53,184 bases of DNA from Phycisphaerales bacterium (GCA_022447205.1 JAKVBQ010000022.1:1-53184), one strand, 5' to 3'. Counted from the first letter of the stretch, positions 11,030 through 20,438 are shown. Made by a program: numbers and translations. Notes: generated by a model not told the origin, from the letters alone.

Positions 11030-12778
11030 ATGAAGAAGTTCCTGCTCATCCTCCTCATCGCACTCATCCTGCTCCTGGTCGTCGGCTACGCCTGCAGCGG
11101 AATGCTCAAGCGATACGTCCTCGAACGGGTGCAGGAGATCGCCGCGGAGTACCTCAACCCGACGCTGGTCATCGAGGACATGCAGTATGAGTTCCCCTTC
11201 ACGGTCCACGTGCAGAGCCTCAGTCTCGAGCAGGACGGCACCAAGATCGTCGAGATCCCCAGGGGCAGCATCACACTGGAAGGCATCCCCTACACGAAGG
11301 GACAGGTCCGGTTCGCAGGCTTCGAGCTCGAGGACCCGGTGATCCGATTCCAGGTCGACGCCAAGGACCGGCTCGTCGGTTGGAGTGATCTCGTCCGAGA
11401 TGACGAGGACGAGGATGACTCGACCCAATCGGTCCGGACCAGTGACGCGTTCGCGGTCCGCAAGATCTCGATCGACAACGGAACCATCGAATACGCGGAT
11501 GTCGACAACCCCGACCGGACGATGCGCCTGGACGACATCACGCTCCAGATCGACGCACATCCCAACGACGGTGGATCGACCACCCCCGATCCGGATGCTG
11601 CGGAGCTCCCGAAGGGCGCACCCGAGATACCGCGAGGGCAGAACTGGTACCTGATCAATTCGACCCTCGACCGCGCTCCGCTGGTCGAGATCACGGTGGA
11701 CGGCGCACTGAACATCGATACCGGTGACGTGCTGGTGCGCTCACTGACCGCGAACACCTCGCTCGCCCCCGACAACGTCCAGGTCCTGCCGCCCCAGATC
11801 CAGGAGACGATCGAGTCCTGGGATATCCGGGGCGACTGCACGCTCAGGAGCTGGGGCACGATCCTGGTGGATGACCCCCTCGAAGGGCCGATCGATCTCG
11901 AGATGACGCTCACCGATGCGACGTTCGGCGGGGACGAAGGGCGCATCGAGATCGAGAAGATCGATTCCTCACTCAACCTCAACGCGGGCCTTGCGATCAT
12001 GAACCGGTTCGCGGGCACCCTGCTCGGCGGAACGATCGAGGCGGACGGAGAGATCCTCCTCGAGGACGAACCCGACCGAACGCCGCGCCGACCGAAGACC
12101 GAGGCACAGGCGGCCGAGGTCGAGCGATCGCAGGAACAGCCCGAGATGATCCCCGGCCGCCCCGCCTACTCGATGATCTTCGGTGTGCAGCTGGACAAGG
12201 TCGACCTGGCGACGCTGACCGGAAATCGACCCTCGGGTGACCGGTTGCGCGGGGAGCTCGACCTCGACTTCGAGATGAACGCGATCGCGACGGACCTGCC
12301 GGGATCCCTCGCCGGGACCGGACGGTGCGACATCTGCAATGGCCGGCTCGCGAACATCCCGGTGGTCTCGGCACTGGGCAGGGTGATGAACGTGGTCCTG
12401 CTCCGGAACGTGGACAACGACAGGATGACGGTCGACCTCGACCTGCGCCCGGACGGGGTGGTGCTGGAGGACATCTCGTTGATCGCCGGCCTGATGGCGG
12501 TCCGAGGGCGGGGCATCCTTCGGTTCAACGACACGATGGACCTCGTCCTGAACGGTGGACCGATGGAACGTCTCCAGGAATCGATCGGCGCACTGGGCCG
12601 GGCACTCGGCTCGCTCACCGACCGGATCGTGCGCTACCAGGTCACGGGTGAGATCGGGTCCCCCAGGGTCCGGGTGCGCCCCTTCGGCATCAACGCGGGC
12701 GACCCGACCGCACCCCCACCGGACCCGACGCCGTCGGACTCGACGACGCCGGATCCCGACGGATCGGAAACACCCTGA
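11030..12778 (+). CDS. AsmA-like inner-membrane-anchored protein
   Basis: 582 residues with a single N-terminal membrane helix (KKFLLILLIALILLLVVGYA), then a long periplasmic part. The C-terminal third (GTGRCDICNGRLANIPVVSALG... to DLVLNGGPM) resembles the AsmA C-terminal domain. That domain belongs to the AsmA/TamB/YhdP repeating beta-groove superfamily, which is implicated in moving lipids between membranes. Asp/Glu-rich linkers occur near residues 125-130 and 350-380. The C-terminal tail is Pro/Thr/Asp-rich. The ATG at 11030 is preferred because it begins directly at the membrane anchor; upstream sequence in frame codes for an unlikely peptide. It is followed after 70 bp by the GT2 gene on the same strand. 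Confidence 0.75.
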   Translation: MKKFLLILLIALILLLVVGYACSGMLKRYVLERVQEIAAEYLNPTLVIEDMQYEFPFTVHVQSLSLEQDGTKIVEIPRGSITLEGIPYTKGQVRFAGFELEDPVIRFQVDAKDRLVGWSDLVRDDEDEDDSTQSVRTSDAFAVRKISIDNGTIEYADVDNPDRTMRLDDITLQIDAHPNDGGSTTPDPDAAELPKGAPEIPRGQNWYLINSTLDRAPLVEITVDGALNIDTGDVLVRSLTANTSLAPDNVQVLPPQIQETIESWDIRGDCTLRSWGTILVDDPLEGPIDLEMTLTDATFGGDEGRIEIEKIDSSLNLNAGLAIMNRFAGTLLGGTIEADGEILLEDEPDRTPRRPKTEAQAAEVERSQEQPEMIPGRPAYSMIFGVQLDKVDLATLTGNRPSGDRLRGELDLDFEMNAIATDLPGSLAGTGRCDICNGRLANIPVVSALGRVMNVVLLRNVDNDRMTVDLDLRPDGVVLEDISLIAGLMAVRGRGILRFNDTMDLVLNGGPMERLQESIGALGRALGSLTDRIVRYQVTGEIGSPRVRVRPFGINAGDPTAPPPDPTPSDSTTPDPDGSETP

Positions 12779-12834
12779 GCCCTCTTCGGGAAGGTCCCGA
12801 CACCCGACGACCGGGCTCGAAGCCGGGTTTCTCG

Positions 12835-12840
12835 TAGAAT
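12835..12840 (+). promoter_or_regulatory. TANNNT box before the GT2 gene (leaderless)
   Basis: TAGAAT ends 8 nt before the GTG at 12849. There is no Shine-Dalgarno sequence between them. Confidence 0.5.
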
Positions 12841-12848
12841 CTGCACGC

Positions 12849-13631
12849 GTGAACACCGAACACACTCAGGATGCCACCGTCAGGCTGAGCCTCATCGCTC
12901 CGGCCCATGATGAAGAGGACAACGTCCAGCCGCTGGTCGAGGAGGTCCATGCCGCGCTGAGCGAGCTTCCCGGTGGGTTCGAGTTCATCGTGATCGACGA
13001 CGGCTCGAATGACGAGACCCGCAGCCGGTTGCTGGATCTCGCGAAGGATCGACCGTGGTTGCACGTGATGAGGATGACCAACACGCCCGAGGGACGTGGC
13101 AACGGACAGTCCGCCGCGTTCCATGCGGGGATCAGGGCCGCGCGAGGTGAACTCATCGCGCTGATCGACGCGGATCTCCAGAACGATCCCGCTGACCTGC
13201 CCCGGATGGTCGCCCTCCTCGACGAGCGCAAGGTCGATTTCGTGCAGGGTGATCGTTCCGCGAACCGGCGGGACAACATCGTGCGTCGTGCATCGAGCTG
13301 GGTCGGGCGCTTCTTCCGAAGACTCATCCTCGGGGATTCGATCCGGGACACCGGTTGCTCGTTGCGGGTCATGAAGCGGGAGATCGCGCTCCGGATCCCG
13401 CTGGAATTCCGCGGCATGCACCGCTTCATCCCGGTGACCGCGCGACAACTCGGCTACGAGGTCATCGAGATGCCGGCCTCCCACCGCCCCCGCATCGCGG
13501 GCGAGGCGAAGTACGGCATCTGGAATCGGGCGATCCCCGGCCTGATCGACTGCTTCGCGGTCCGCTGGATGCGCGGCCGACGACGCCCGACCTCCTCGGA
13601 AAGCTGCACGCCACAGCAAGAAGCGGACTGA
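12849..13631 (+). CDS. Glycosyltransferase family 2 (dolichyl-phosphate mannosyltransferase-like)
   Basis: GT-A fold transferase of 260 residues. It begins with LSLIAPAHDEEDNV and IVIDDGSND (nucleotide-sugar binding). The metal-binding acidic motif ALIDADLQNDP and the acceptor-side DTGCSLRVMKRE follow. The C-terminus lacks the membrane helices of the ArnC/GtrB type, so it resembles soluble DPM1-like enzymes that put a hexose on polyprenyl phosphate; HRPRIAGEAKYG is typical of these. The GTG start at 12849 is required to begin just before the catalytic fold. Donor sugar and acceptor are not known. Confidence 0.85.
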   Translation: MNTEHTQDATVRLSLIAPAHDEEDNVQPLVEEVHAALSELPGGFEFIVIDDGSNDETRSRLLDLAKDRPWLHVMRMTNTPEGRGNGQSAAFHAGIRAARGELIALIDADLQNDPADLPRMVALLDERKVDFVQGDRSANRRDNIVRRASSWVGRFFRRLILGDSIRDTGCSLRVMKREIALRIPLEFRGMHRFIPVTARQLGYEVIEMPASHRPRIAGEAKYGIWNRAIPGLIDCFAVRWMRGRRRPTSSESCTPQQEAD

Positions 13632-13652
13632 CGGATTCCCCGGAGTCGCGGT

Positions 13653-13799
13653 CTACTGGTTCTGGTTGGAATGATCGGGATAGGCCTTGCCGGAACGCCG
13701 GTCGGCCTTGGCCTGGGCGAGGAGCACCACGCCGTAGAACGAGAAGAAGACCAGGAAGAGGCCGATGGTGATCATGACGGGGGTGAATGCTGCGTTCAT
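13653..13799 (-). CDS. 48-residue single-pass membrane protein
   Basis: A short ORF on the minus strand encoding MNAAFTPVMITIGLFLVFFS... One hydrophobic helix (about residues 9-28) is followed by a polar tail with ADRRSGKAY and ending SNQNQ. An AGGAG lies 9 nt before the ATG and a TAGACT box (13833-13838) sits upstream, so signals for its own expression are present. It fits exactly between the convergent GT2 gene (21 bp away) and the divergent MscS gene. No family is recognised. Its positive tail after the helix predicts N-out/C-in or a short membrane regulator. Confidence 0.65.
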   Translation of the reverse strand: MNAAFTPVMITIGLFLVFFSFYGVVLLAQAKADRRSGKAYPDHSNQNQ

Positions 13800-13832
13800 G
13801 GAATCCTGCTCCTGTGCCGTTCCGGGAAGCCC

Positions 13833-13838
13833 AGTCTA
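13833..13838 (-). promoter_or_regulatory. -10 box for the small membrane protein
   Basis: TAGACT on the minus strand, 33 nt before the ATG at 13799, leaving a short leader with an AGGAG ribosome site. No good -35 is visible. Confidence 0.4.
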
Positions 13839-13935
13839 GCCATGATCGGCTCGAAGCGCACGAGTTCGACAGCCACTCCGGGCGGGATTCAGGATGGCTG
13901 CCGGAGCCGATGCCCACGAAGGACCCCGCCTCCAG

Positions 13936-13941
13936 TAGCAT
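13936..13941 (+). promoter_or_regulatory. TANNNT box before mscS (leaderless)
   Basis: TAGCAT ends 7 nt before the ATG at 13949, with no ribosome-binding sequence between. Confidence 0.5.
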
Positions 13942-13948
13942 CCGGACC

Positions 13949-15907
13949 ATGCACAGCACCCACACGATCGGATCCCGCCTCCTCGCGTTCCTGCTCGCCC
14001 TGGGTACGGCAGTCGCCCTCACCGGCGCCACCTTCGGCCAGGGACTCGTCCAGGACCTCGAGAAGGTGGAGAAGGACACCACCAGTACGAAGAGCACCAG
14101 CCAGACGGTTCCCGAGTTCCTGGACAGTCCGGGCAAGACGCTCCAGACCTTCATGGCGGCGATGTCGGACTCGCCCGTCAACTACCAACGTGCCGTCGGG
14201 TGCTTTGCGGGCACCAGCGGGACGGAGGTCTCGACCAGCAACCGCATCCGGGCGGACCGTCTCTACAGCTACCTCCAGAACCTCGGCTTCGAAGCCAGCT
14301 CCGCCAACGGCATCCCCTACCAGGTCCAATCCGGTGTGGACACCTGCGTGCTGCTTCCAGCTCCGGAGACCTGCACTGCCCTGACTCGCCAGAGATCGAA
14401 CCAGATCGAGGAACTGGCCAATGGCAAGGCGATCCTGCGCATGTCGACCGACAGCAACGGCTCATGGCGCTTCGACAAGGCGACGCTTGATGAAGACAAT
14501 CTCCAGGTGCTTCGGGACGCGAACCTGAAGCTCATCGACATGGACCCCTCGCTTCGCGACGCGGTCGCAGGCAACTCGATCGAGGGCTGGGTGCTCGTCC
14601 AGATCCCACCCGTCCTGCGCAACGAGTTCCTCCTGGTGATGTACTGGCAGTGGATCGCACTGGGCATCCTGATCTTCCTCGGCCTGCTCGCAGACCGGTT
14701 CTCGAGACTCATCACCCGGAGCTTCTTCCTCAAGTGGGCGAAGAGGACGTTCAAGATCGATGCGCTCGACCCCTCGGACAAGGCGATGCATCGGTGCGTC
14801 CGATCCACCGGCCTGCTGCTCGCGACGATCATCTGGCGGATCGGCGTGGAGCTCCTGTTCCTGCCGCTGGACGTGCTCGAGATCCTGCTGGTCGCCACCA
14901 GCGTCATGCTGATCCTCGCGGCGGTCAACGCCGGCTTCAAGTTCGCGGACCTCCTCGGCATGTTCTTCAGCCATCGCGCGAAGCACACCGAGAACAAGCT
15001 CGACGACCTGCTGGTCCCATTGCTCACCAAGTCGGCGAAGATCCTCCTGGTGATCGTCGGCTTCATCTACTTCGCCCAGGCGATCGACGTGCAGATCTCA
15101 CCGCTCCTCGCCGGTCTCGGCATCGGTGGCATCGGCTTCGCCTTCGCCGCGCAGAACTCGATCGAGAACTTCTTCGGCTCCGTGACGGTCCTGCTCGACC
15201 GGCCGTTCCAGGTCGGTGACTGGGTGGTCATCGACGAGGTCGAGGGCACCGTGATCGCGGTCGGCATGCGCTCCTCCCGGGTCAGGACCTTCTACGACTC
15301 GGTGGTGACCCTGCCGAACTCGATCCTGGTCAACAACAAGGTCAACAACTACGGCATGAGGTCGTATCGGCGCTGGACCACCCGACTGGGGCTTCTCTAC
15401 GAGACCTCACCGGCGCAGGTCGAGGCGTTCTGCGAGGGGGCACGGGAACTCGTCCGCGAGCATCCCTACATGCGCAAGGACTACTACCAGGTCTTCCTGA
15501 ACGAGTTCGGCGACAGCGGCATCGAGGTCCTGGTCTACGTCTTCTGGGAGGCGCCCGACTGGCAGACCGAACTCCGCGAGCGCCATCGCTTCATGCTCGA
15601 CCTGATGCGGCTCGCCGCAGAACTCGAAGTCTCCTTCGCCTACCCGACGCAGACCGTCTACCTCGCGAAATCCCCTCGGATCCCCGACATGCCGAGCGCC
15701 CTCGAAGCAGGACAGCACAAGGCGCACAACGAGCAGGCGGGGCGCGAAGCGGCCCGCCGCGTGACCGCGGGGGCACAATGGATGGAAGGCAAGCCTCCCC
15801 CGTATGCCTTCAAGTCCGCGGAGCAGACCCGGGCCGAGGACGCCGGCGCGCACTTCACGCCGGACGCTCCGGAAGACGTGGACACCAGAGGGTCCGAAGG
15901 CGAATGA
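13949..15907 (+). CDS. MscS-family mechanosensitive channel with extended N-terminal domain
   Basis: 652 residues. A signal peptide (to about residue 30, ATFGQG) precedes a roughly 190-residue periplasmic domain with two Cys-containing segments. Then come four or so membrane helices (about 230-400). The pore helix is LAGLGIGGIGFAFAAQNSIENFFG. The cytoplasmic beta domain starts with DRPFQVGDWVVIDEVEGTV and continues with TLPNSILVNNKVNNYG. The C-terminal 60 residues are charged and probably disordered. Such channels release solutes on hypo-osmotic shock; the long N-domain recalls the MscK/YnaI-type extended members. The start is placed at ATG 13949 because of the signal peptide and the TAGCAT box. 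Confidence 0.9.
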   Translation: MHSTHTIGSRLLAFLLALGTAVALTGATFGQGLVQDLEKVEKDTTSTKSTSQTVPEFLDSPGKTLQTFMAAMSDSPVNYQRAVGCFAGTSGTEVSTSNRIRADRLYSYLQNLGFEASSANGIPYQVQSGVDTCVLLPAPETCTALTRQRSNQIEELANGKAILRMSTDSNGSWRFDKATLDEDNLQVLRDANLKLIDMDPSLRDAVAGNSIEGWVLVQIPPVLRNEFLLVMYWQWIALGILIFLGLLADRFSRLITRSFFLKWAKRTFKIDALDPSDKAMHRCVRSTGLLLATIIWRIGVELLFLPLDVLEILLVATSVMLILAAVNAGFKFADLLGMFFSHRAKHTENKLDDLLVPLLTKSAKILLVIVGFIYFAQAIDVQISPLLAGLGIGGIGFAFAAQNSIENFFGSVTVLLDRPFQVGDWVVIDEVEGTVIAVGMRSSRVRTFYDSVVTLPNSILVNNKVNNYGMRSYRRWTTRLGLLYETSPAQVEAFCEGARELVREHPYMRKDYYQVFLNEFGDSGIEVLVYVFWEAPDWQTELRERHRFMLDLMRLAAELEVSFAYPTQTVYLAKSPRIPDMPSALEAGQHKAHNEQAGREAARRVTAGAQWMEGKPPPYAFKSAEQTRAEDAGAHFTPDAPEDVDTRGSEGE

Positions 15908-15920
15908 TCGGTGACGCTCT

Positions 15921-18254
15921 TCAGTCGACGTAGCGTTCGGTGACGTTGACGGCGGGGATCGTCACGTCATCAGGATCCCATTCCAGCGGGAAGTGTGTTC
16001 CGGTCGGCCGATAGGTCGTGGCCCAGACCGCATAGAGCGGATCGTCGGCCTTCGCCTTGCGAGCGTGTTCGGTCCACCATGCCCGGTCGTAGCCGTCCGA
16101 GCCGAGCGCTTCCACGAAATGCCAGGCCCCGTCGTCCCAGACCTCGATCCAGGTGTGGTTGCCGGTGTCGTTGTGCCACATGGGGACACCGGCGAGCCGG
16201 GTGGGAATCCCCACCGCCCGGCAGGCGTCGCCGAGGATGATCGAGAGCCCGGTGCAGCTGGCGATCCCGCAGTCGATCGTCTCCGAAGGACACTGATCGG
16301 TCTTGGGTCGCTTGGTGGCGTGGTACTTGATCCCGTAGTCCGACCAGACCCGCTTGTTCAGGAGGGCGACGGCGGCCTCCTGGTCGGGTGCGGACTGCAC
16401 CAGTTCGAGGTATCGCTCACGCAGCGGTTCCCGCCAGAGTTCCCTGCGTTCCCCGACGAAGGCGTAGGGCAGCACCTCGTTGTGGAAGACCTCTTCGGGC
16501 AGGTCGCGACAGAAACGGGAGTCTTCCCTGGCCTGCAGGGCACCACGCAGGTGCGCGAGCAGGAACGTACCCTCGAGCGAGACGAGATCACGCCGAGGCA
16601 TGTGTTCGAGGAGGAAGGCGACCGCACGGAGTTCCGCTTCGGTCTGGCACCCCTCGATCGCCGCCACCAGCTGTCCTCGATTGTCCCCGGCCAGACGGAG
16701 CTGTTCGCGAACCGACGCCCGGCTCGAGGCGTCGAGCCGGGCGAGCTGTGCCTCGGTCTCCTCGGCGGTTCGCTTGATCGTGGTCACCGTCGTCAGTTCC
16801 ACCGGATCCGCCCGAAGGACGACCTCGTGCACTGCTCCGGCCTCGAGGGCACGGATCCCGGGAAGCATCACGAAGGTGTCGCTGATGAGTGCCCCCTCGC
16901 CGCCGGAGAGGACCTCGTGAACAAGCAACCGATGCGGCAGGATGACGGCCATGGGCCGAGTGAGTTCCACCGCCTCCTCGGCTTCGAAGCGGATGCGCCA
17001 CGTGTCACCCTCGGAGGACACGCCGACCGACCAGGGCAGGCCTTGCTCCGGGGCGAGCCTCGCATCCCAGGCCGGGTCGCCATAGAACACCATCGCGTCA
17101 CGATCCCAGAGGTGACCGAGGGCCTCCTCGAACGTCGCTTCGTCGAGTCCCCGTGGACCGTGCTCCGCCATGGCCGCCCGGAAGCCCTCGTCATCCCGCG
17201 GCTCGAAGGTCCCGAGGTCTGCATGCGCGAGTTCAGGCGAGATCGCGATCAGTTCCGAGATCAGCTCGACCTGGTTGAGGTGGAATGCGTCGGCGATCGA
17301 GTGCCTCCCGGGATCGGAGAGGAACCAGTCGGTGGTCCCCCACCCGGCACGACCATGCCAGGTCACCGTCGAATACCCGAGGAACTGGGTCGCGCCCGCG
17401 GCACCGAGAATCGACAGCGCCATCGAGTCATCGTCCTTGACGTGACCGAGCAGGCAGTTGCCCGCGGCAAGCCACACCTTGGGGTTCGGTGACTCGACGG
17501 GAAGCCGGTTTCGATCGAGATCGACACCGATCAACTCCCCGCCCCGGGCCTTGAAGGCCCCGGCCTTGAATTCGTAGCCGACCCGCCAGTCATCCTGGGT
17601 CGCTCGACCGCTGGAGAGGAACAGGTCCGGCTTGAAGTCGTTGAGACTCGAGACGATCCCCGGCATGGTCGCACGTGCATCGGCAGTGGTGTCCACGACA
17701 CGTCCGTCCGCATGCTTGCGAACCGAGCGCCCGGCGGTCGACTCGTCCCACCAGACCGCCTCGTCGAAACGTTCGACATCGAGACTCGTCCCCGCCGCCG
17801 CACGGCGAATCACGAGAGGCTCCCGCGTGACGACCTGCCGCATCGCGGAGGACCAGTCGGATCCGGTCACCACCCCCCACTGCACGTCGGGCCAGGGATC
17901 CTCGTCGAGTCCGCGGACCAGCCGCTTGAGATCCAGATGCAACGTGCGATCGAGTTCCGAGGGCCGGGCCACCAGCACCATCCAGCGAGGCAGGTCGCCC
18001 CCTTCGGCAAGGGCATCGGAGATCTCGAGCGGGGAGTCCTCGTAGAGGAAGGTCCGGACACCTCGATCCCGATGGAAGGTTCGGAGCGCCGAGACGACCT
18101 GCTTCCAGCCGTCGGTGGCGAGCGTCTCTCTGCTGACCACGATCGCGTAGCCGTCATGGACCGCGGGCAGTTCCCGGGTCTCCTGCGCGAGGACGTTCGC
18201 TCCGGACATGACCGCGGTGCTCGTGAGCACGAGCACCGCGAGACGTGAAGTCAT
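15921..18254 (-). CDS. Secreted protein with C25-like peptidase region and transglutaminase-like domain
   Basis: 777 residues with a signal peptide from ATG 18254 (MTSRLAVLVLTSTAVMSG). The C-terminal domain is transglutaminase-like. It has Cys667 in DCGIASCTGLS, His700 in NHTWIEVW, and the following VEALGSDGYD for the acid. The N-terminal half (about 20-400) resembles the gingipain (C25) caspase-like fold, with a possible catalytic Cys267 in AAGNCLLGH. The place where a catalytic His would be expected reads SSGRAT, so this half may be inactive. It lies 13 bp downstream of the EF-G-like gene on the same strand and is probably co-transcribed. Peptidase or cross-linking action on cell-surface proteins is plausible but inferred. 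Confidence 0.7.
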   Translation of the reverse strand: MTSRLAVLVLTSTAVMSGANVLAQETRELPAVHDGYAIVVSRETLATDGWKQVVSALRTFHRDRGVRTFLYEDSPLEISDALAEGGDLPRWMVLVARPSELDRTLHLDLKRLVRGLDEDPWPDVQWGVVTGSDWSSAMRQVVTREPLVIRRAAAGTSLDVERFDEAVWWDESTAGRSVRKHADGRVVDTTADARATMPGIVSSLNDFKPDLFLSSGRATQDDWRVGYEFKAGAFKARGGELIGVDLDRNRLPVESPNPKVWLAAGNCLLGHVKDDDSMALSILGAAGATQFLGYSTVTWHGRAGWGTTDWFLSDPGRHSIADAFHLNQVELISELIAISPELAHADLGTFEPRDDEGFRAAMAEHGPRGLDEATFEEALGHLWDRDAMVFYGDPAWDARLAPEQGLPWSVGVSSEGDTWRIRFEAEEAVELTRPMAVILPHRLLVHEVLSGGEGALISDTFVMLPGIRALEAGAVHEVVLRADPVELTTVTTIKRTAEETEAQLARLDASSRASVREQLRLAGDNRGQLVAAIEGCQTEAELRAVAFLLEHMPRRDLVSLEGTFLLAHLRGALQAREDSRFCRDLPEEVFHNEVLPYAFVGERRELWREPLRERYLELVQSAPDQEAAVALLNKRVWSDYGIKYHATKRPKTDQCPSETIDCGIASCTGLSIILGDACRAVGIPTRLAGVPMWHNDTGNHTWIEVWDDGAWHFVEALGSDGYDRAWWTEHARKAKADDPLYAVWATTYRPTGTHFPLEWDPDDVTIPAVNVTERYVD

Positions 18255-18267
18255 TGAGATGGTTGGA

Positions 18268-20307
18268 TCAGTCTTCATCCGAATGCGGCTGGAACGAGGC
18301 GATGACTTCCTGCTGGACGTTGGCAGGCGTCGGTTCGTCATGGCTGTATTCCATGGTGAAACTGCCCGCGCCACCCGTCATCGAACGCAGGCGTCCCGCA
18401 TAGTCGGCGACCTCGGAAAGAGGCGCGGTTCCGCGAATGAGGGCCTGGCCACCACCGAGCATGTCGGTGCCGAGCATGCGTCCGCGATGGGAGGCGAGAT
18501 CACTGCCCACGTCGCCGATCGAATCCTCTGGACAAGTGATCTCCATCGCGACGATCGGCTCCAGGAGGACCGGCTTCGCCTTCTGGACGGCGGCAATGAA
18601 CGCACGCTTGCCGGCGGTGATGAATGCGATCTCCTTGCTGTCCACCGGGTGGTGCTTGCCGTCGTAGACGCTGACCTTGACCTTCTGGAGGGGGTAGCCG
18701 GCGATCGCGCCGTCGGTCAGCACCTGGCGGATGCCCTTCTCGATGGCCGGGAGGAACTGCTTCGGGATCGAACCGCCGACAGTGGCGTCCTCGAACTCGA
18801 ACTCACCTTCCTCGATCGGGGCGACCCGGAGGAAGACCTCGCCGAACTGACCCGCACCGCCGGACTGCTTCTTGTGGCGATGATGGCCCTCGGCGTTGGA
18901 GGTGATGGTCTCCTTGTAGGCGACCTTCGGCGGCTCGGAGAGCACCGGCACACCGTACTGTTCGGTCAGGCGACGCAGGGTGACGCGAAGGTGCATCTCG
19001 CCCATGCCGCGAATCACGGTCTGCTTGGTCGCGACGACGCGCTCGAGCACCAGGGTCGGATCCTCACCGGTGAGCTTGGCGAGTGCGTCGGCGAGCTTCG
19101 CCTCGGAGCCCCGCTTCTCCGGCGTGACCGCGATCCCCTGCATGGGGCGAGGCAGTTCGAGCGCACGAAGATGGAGGTGCTCGCCGAGGCTGCCGTCATG
19201 AAGCACGGAGTTTCGCTTGATCTCGTCGACCTTGGAGACCGCGCCGATGTCGCCGGCGACGAGGCTCTTCACCTCGACATGCTTGTCACCCTGGAGCTTG
19301 AAGAAGTGGGCGAGACGAACCGGCTTCCGGTCATCATCGAGGCGAGGACTGTCGCCGGCCTTGAGGCTGCCCTGGTGGACCTTGAAGATCGAGAGCTTCC
19401 CGACGAAGGGGTCGGCGGAGATCTTGAAGACGTGGGCGATCAGCGGATCGTCCGCATCCATCGAGGGCGTGATCGAGGTGGCATCATCGCCTTCACCTGA
19501 CTCGAAGGGACGCGGGTTCCCCTCGGTGGGCGACGGGCAGAGCTCGACGATGGCGTCGAGCAGTTCGTCGATGCCGGCGCCTTCCTTCGCGGAGACGAAG
19601 AGCACGGGCACGAGGTGCCCCTCGCGGAGCGCCTGCTTGAACGCACTTCGAAGTCGATCCGTCGGGATCTCGCCACCTTCGAGGTAGAGCTCCATCAGTT
19701 CCTCGTCGACCTCGACGATCTGGTCGAGGATCCTGGTGTGGAACTCCTCGATCGAACCCAGGTCGCTGTCACCTTCGGTGCCGGAGAAGCAGTCCGCGAC
19801 GGACGCGCCGCCTTCGGCAGGGAGGTTCACGGGCAGGCACTTGTCACCGAACGCGGTGGTCAGGGCCTCGTAGATCTCGCCCAGGTCGGTGGAGGTGTCG
19901 ATCTTGTTGATCACGACCATGCACGGAAGATCGCGGCTGGCCGCGGTCTTCATCATGCGACGCGCCACGGTGTCGACACCATGATCCGCACCGACGGTGA
20001 GGATGACGGTCTCCACCGCCGCGAGCATCGCCATGGATCGGCCGATGAAGTCGGGCCCGCCCGGGGTGTCGATGACGTTCATGTGCGCGCCGCCATGGTC
20101 GAAGTGGACCAGCGCGGAATCGAGGCTTCGCCCCAGCTCCTTCTCGATCGCATCGGAATCGCAGACGGTCGAACCGTCCTCGACGGTCCCTGCACGGCCG
20201 ATCGTTCCGGCCTTGACGAGCAGCGCCTCGACGAGGCTCGTCTTGCCGCCCCCGGTTCCGCCGACTATCGCCACGTTTCTGATCGTACCCGTCCGCTGAT
20301 CAGCCAT
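18268..20307 (-). CDS. Elongation factor G-like GTPase (EF-G paralogue, altered G3)
   Basis: 679 residues with the full EF-G layout: G domain, domain II, domains III-V. The G1 loop is GGTGGGKTS (16-24) rather than AHIDAGKTT. G3 is DTPGGPDF (80-87), where the catalytic His of DTPGHVDF is Gly84. G4 NKID is intact (134-137). Domain IV has KKQSGGAGQFG and GKHHPVDSKEIAF. This places it with the EF-G-like/EF-G2 proteins found beside a canonical EF-G, not with the main translocase. The ATG at 20307 has AGAGGA 9 nt before it. Function may be ribosome-associated but with weak or no GTP hydrolysis; unknown in this lineage. Possibly co-transcribed with the transglutaminase gene. Confidence 0.85.
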   Translation of the reverse strand: MADQRTGTIRNVAIVGGTGGGKTSLVEALLVKAGTIGRAGTVEDGSTVCDSDAIEKELGRSLDSALVHFDHGGAHMNVIDTPGGPDFIGRSMAMLAAVETVILTVGADHGVDTVARRMMKTAASRDLPCMVVINKIDTSTDLGEIYEALTTAFGDKCLPVNLPAEGGASVADCFSGTEGDSDLGSIEEFHTRILDQIVEVDEELMELYLEGGEIPTDRLRSAFKQALREGHLVPVLFVSAKEGAGIDELLDAIVELCPSPTEGNPRPFESGEGDDATSITPSMDADDPLIAHVFKISADPFVGKLSIFKVHQGSLKAGDSPRLDDDRKPVRLAHFFKLQGDKHVEVKSLVAGDIGAVSKVDEIKRNSVLHDGSLGEHLHLRALELPRPMQGIAVTPEKRGSEAKLADALAKLTGEDPTLVLERVVATKQTVIRGMGEMHLRVTLRRLTEQYGVPVLSEPPKVAYKETITSNAEGHHRHKKQSGGAGQFGEVFLRVAPIEEGEFEFEDATVGGSIPKQFLPAIEKGIRQVLTDGAIAGYPLQKVKVSVYDGKHHPVDSKEIAFITAGKRAFIAAVQKAKPVLLEPIVAMEITCPEDSIGDVGSDLASHRGRMLGTDMLGGGQALIRGTAPLSEVADYAGRLRSMTGGAGSFTMEYSHDEPTPANVQQEVIASFQPHSDED

Positions 20308-20438
20308 GCTGATATCCTCTCTAGGTCTCGATGGGTCAAGCTGGAAATCAAATCCGATGAACCGTTCAGGATACAGTGAATCGGGTGATTTCTGAAGTGG
20401 CAAAAAACCATCCACAAGCCGCCTGAAGGCAGATCGAC

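Noticed and set aside
10989-11030. ATG at 10989 following a TATGCT box as the AsmA-like start
   Set aside because: It is out of frame with the AsmA-like protein, so the apparent leaderless arrangement there is accidental.
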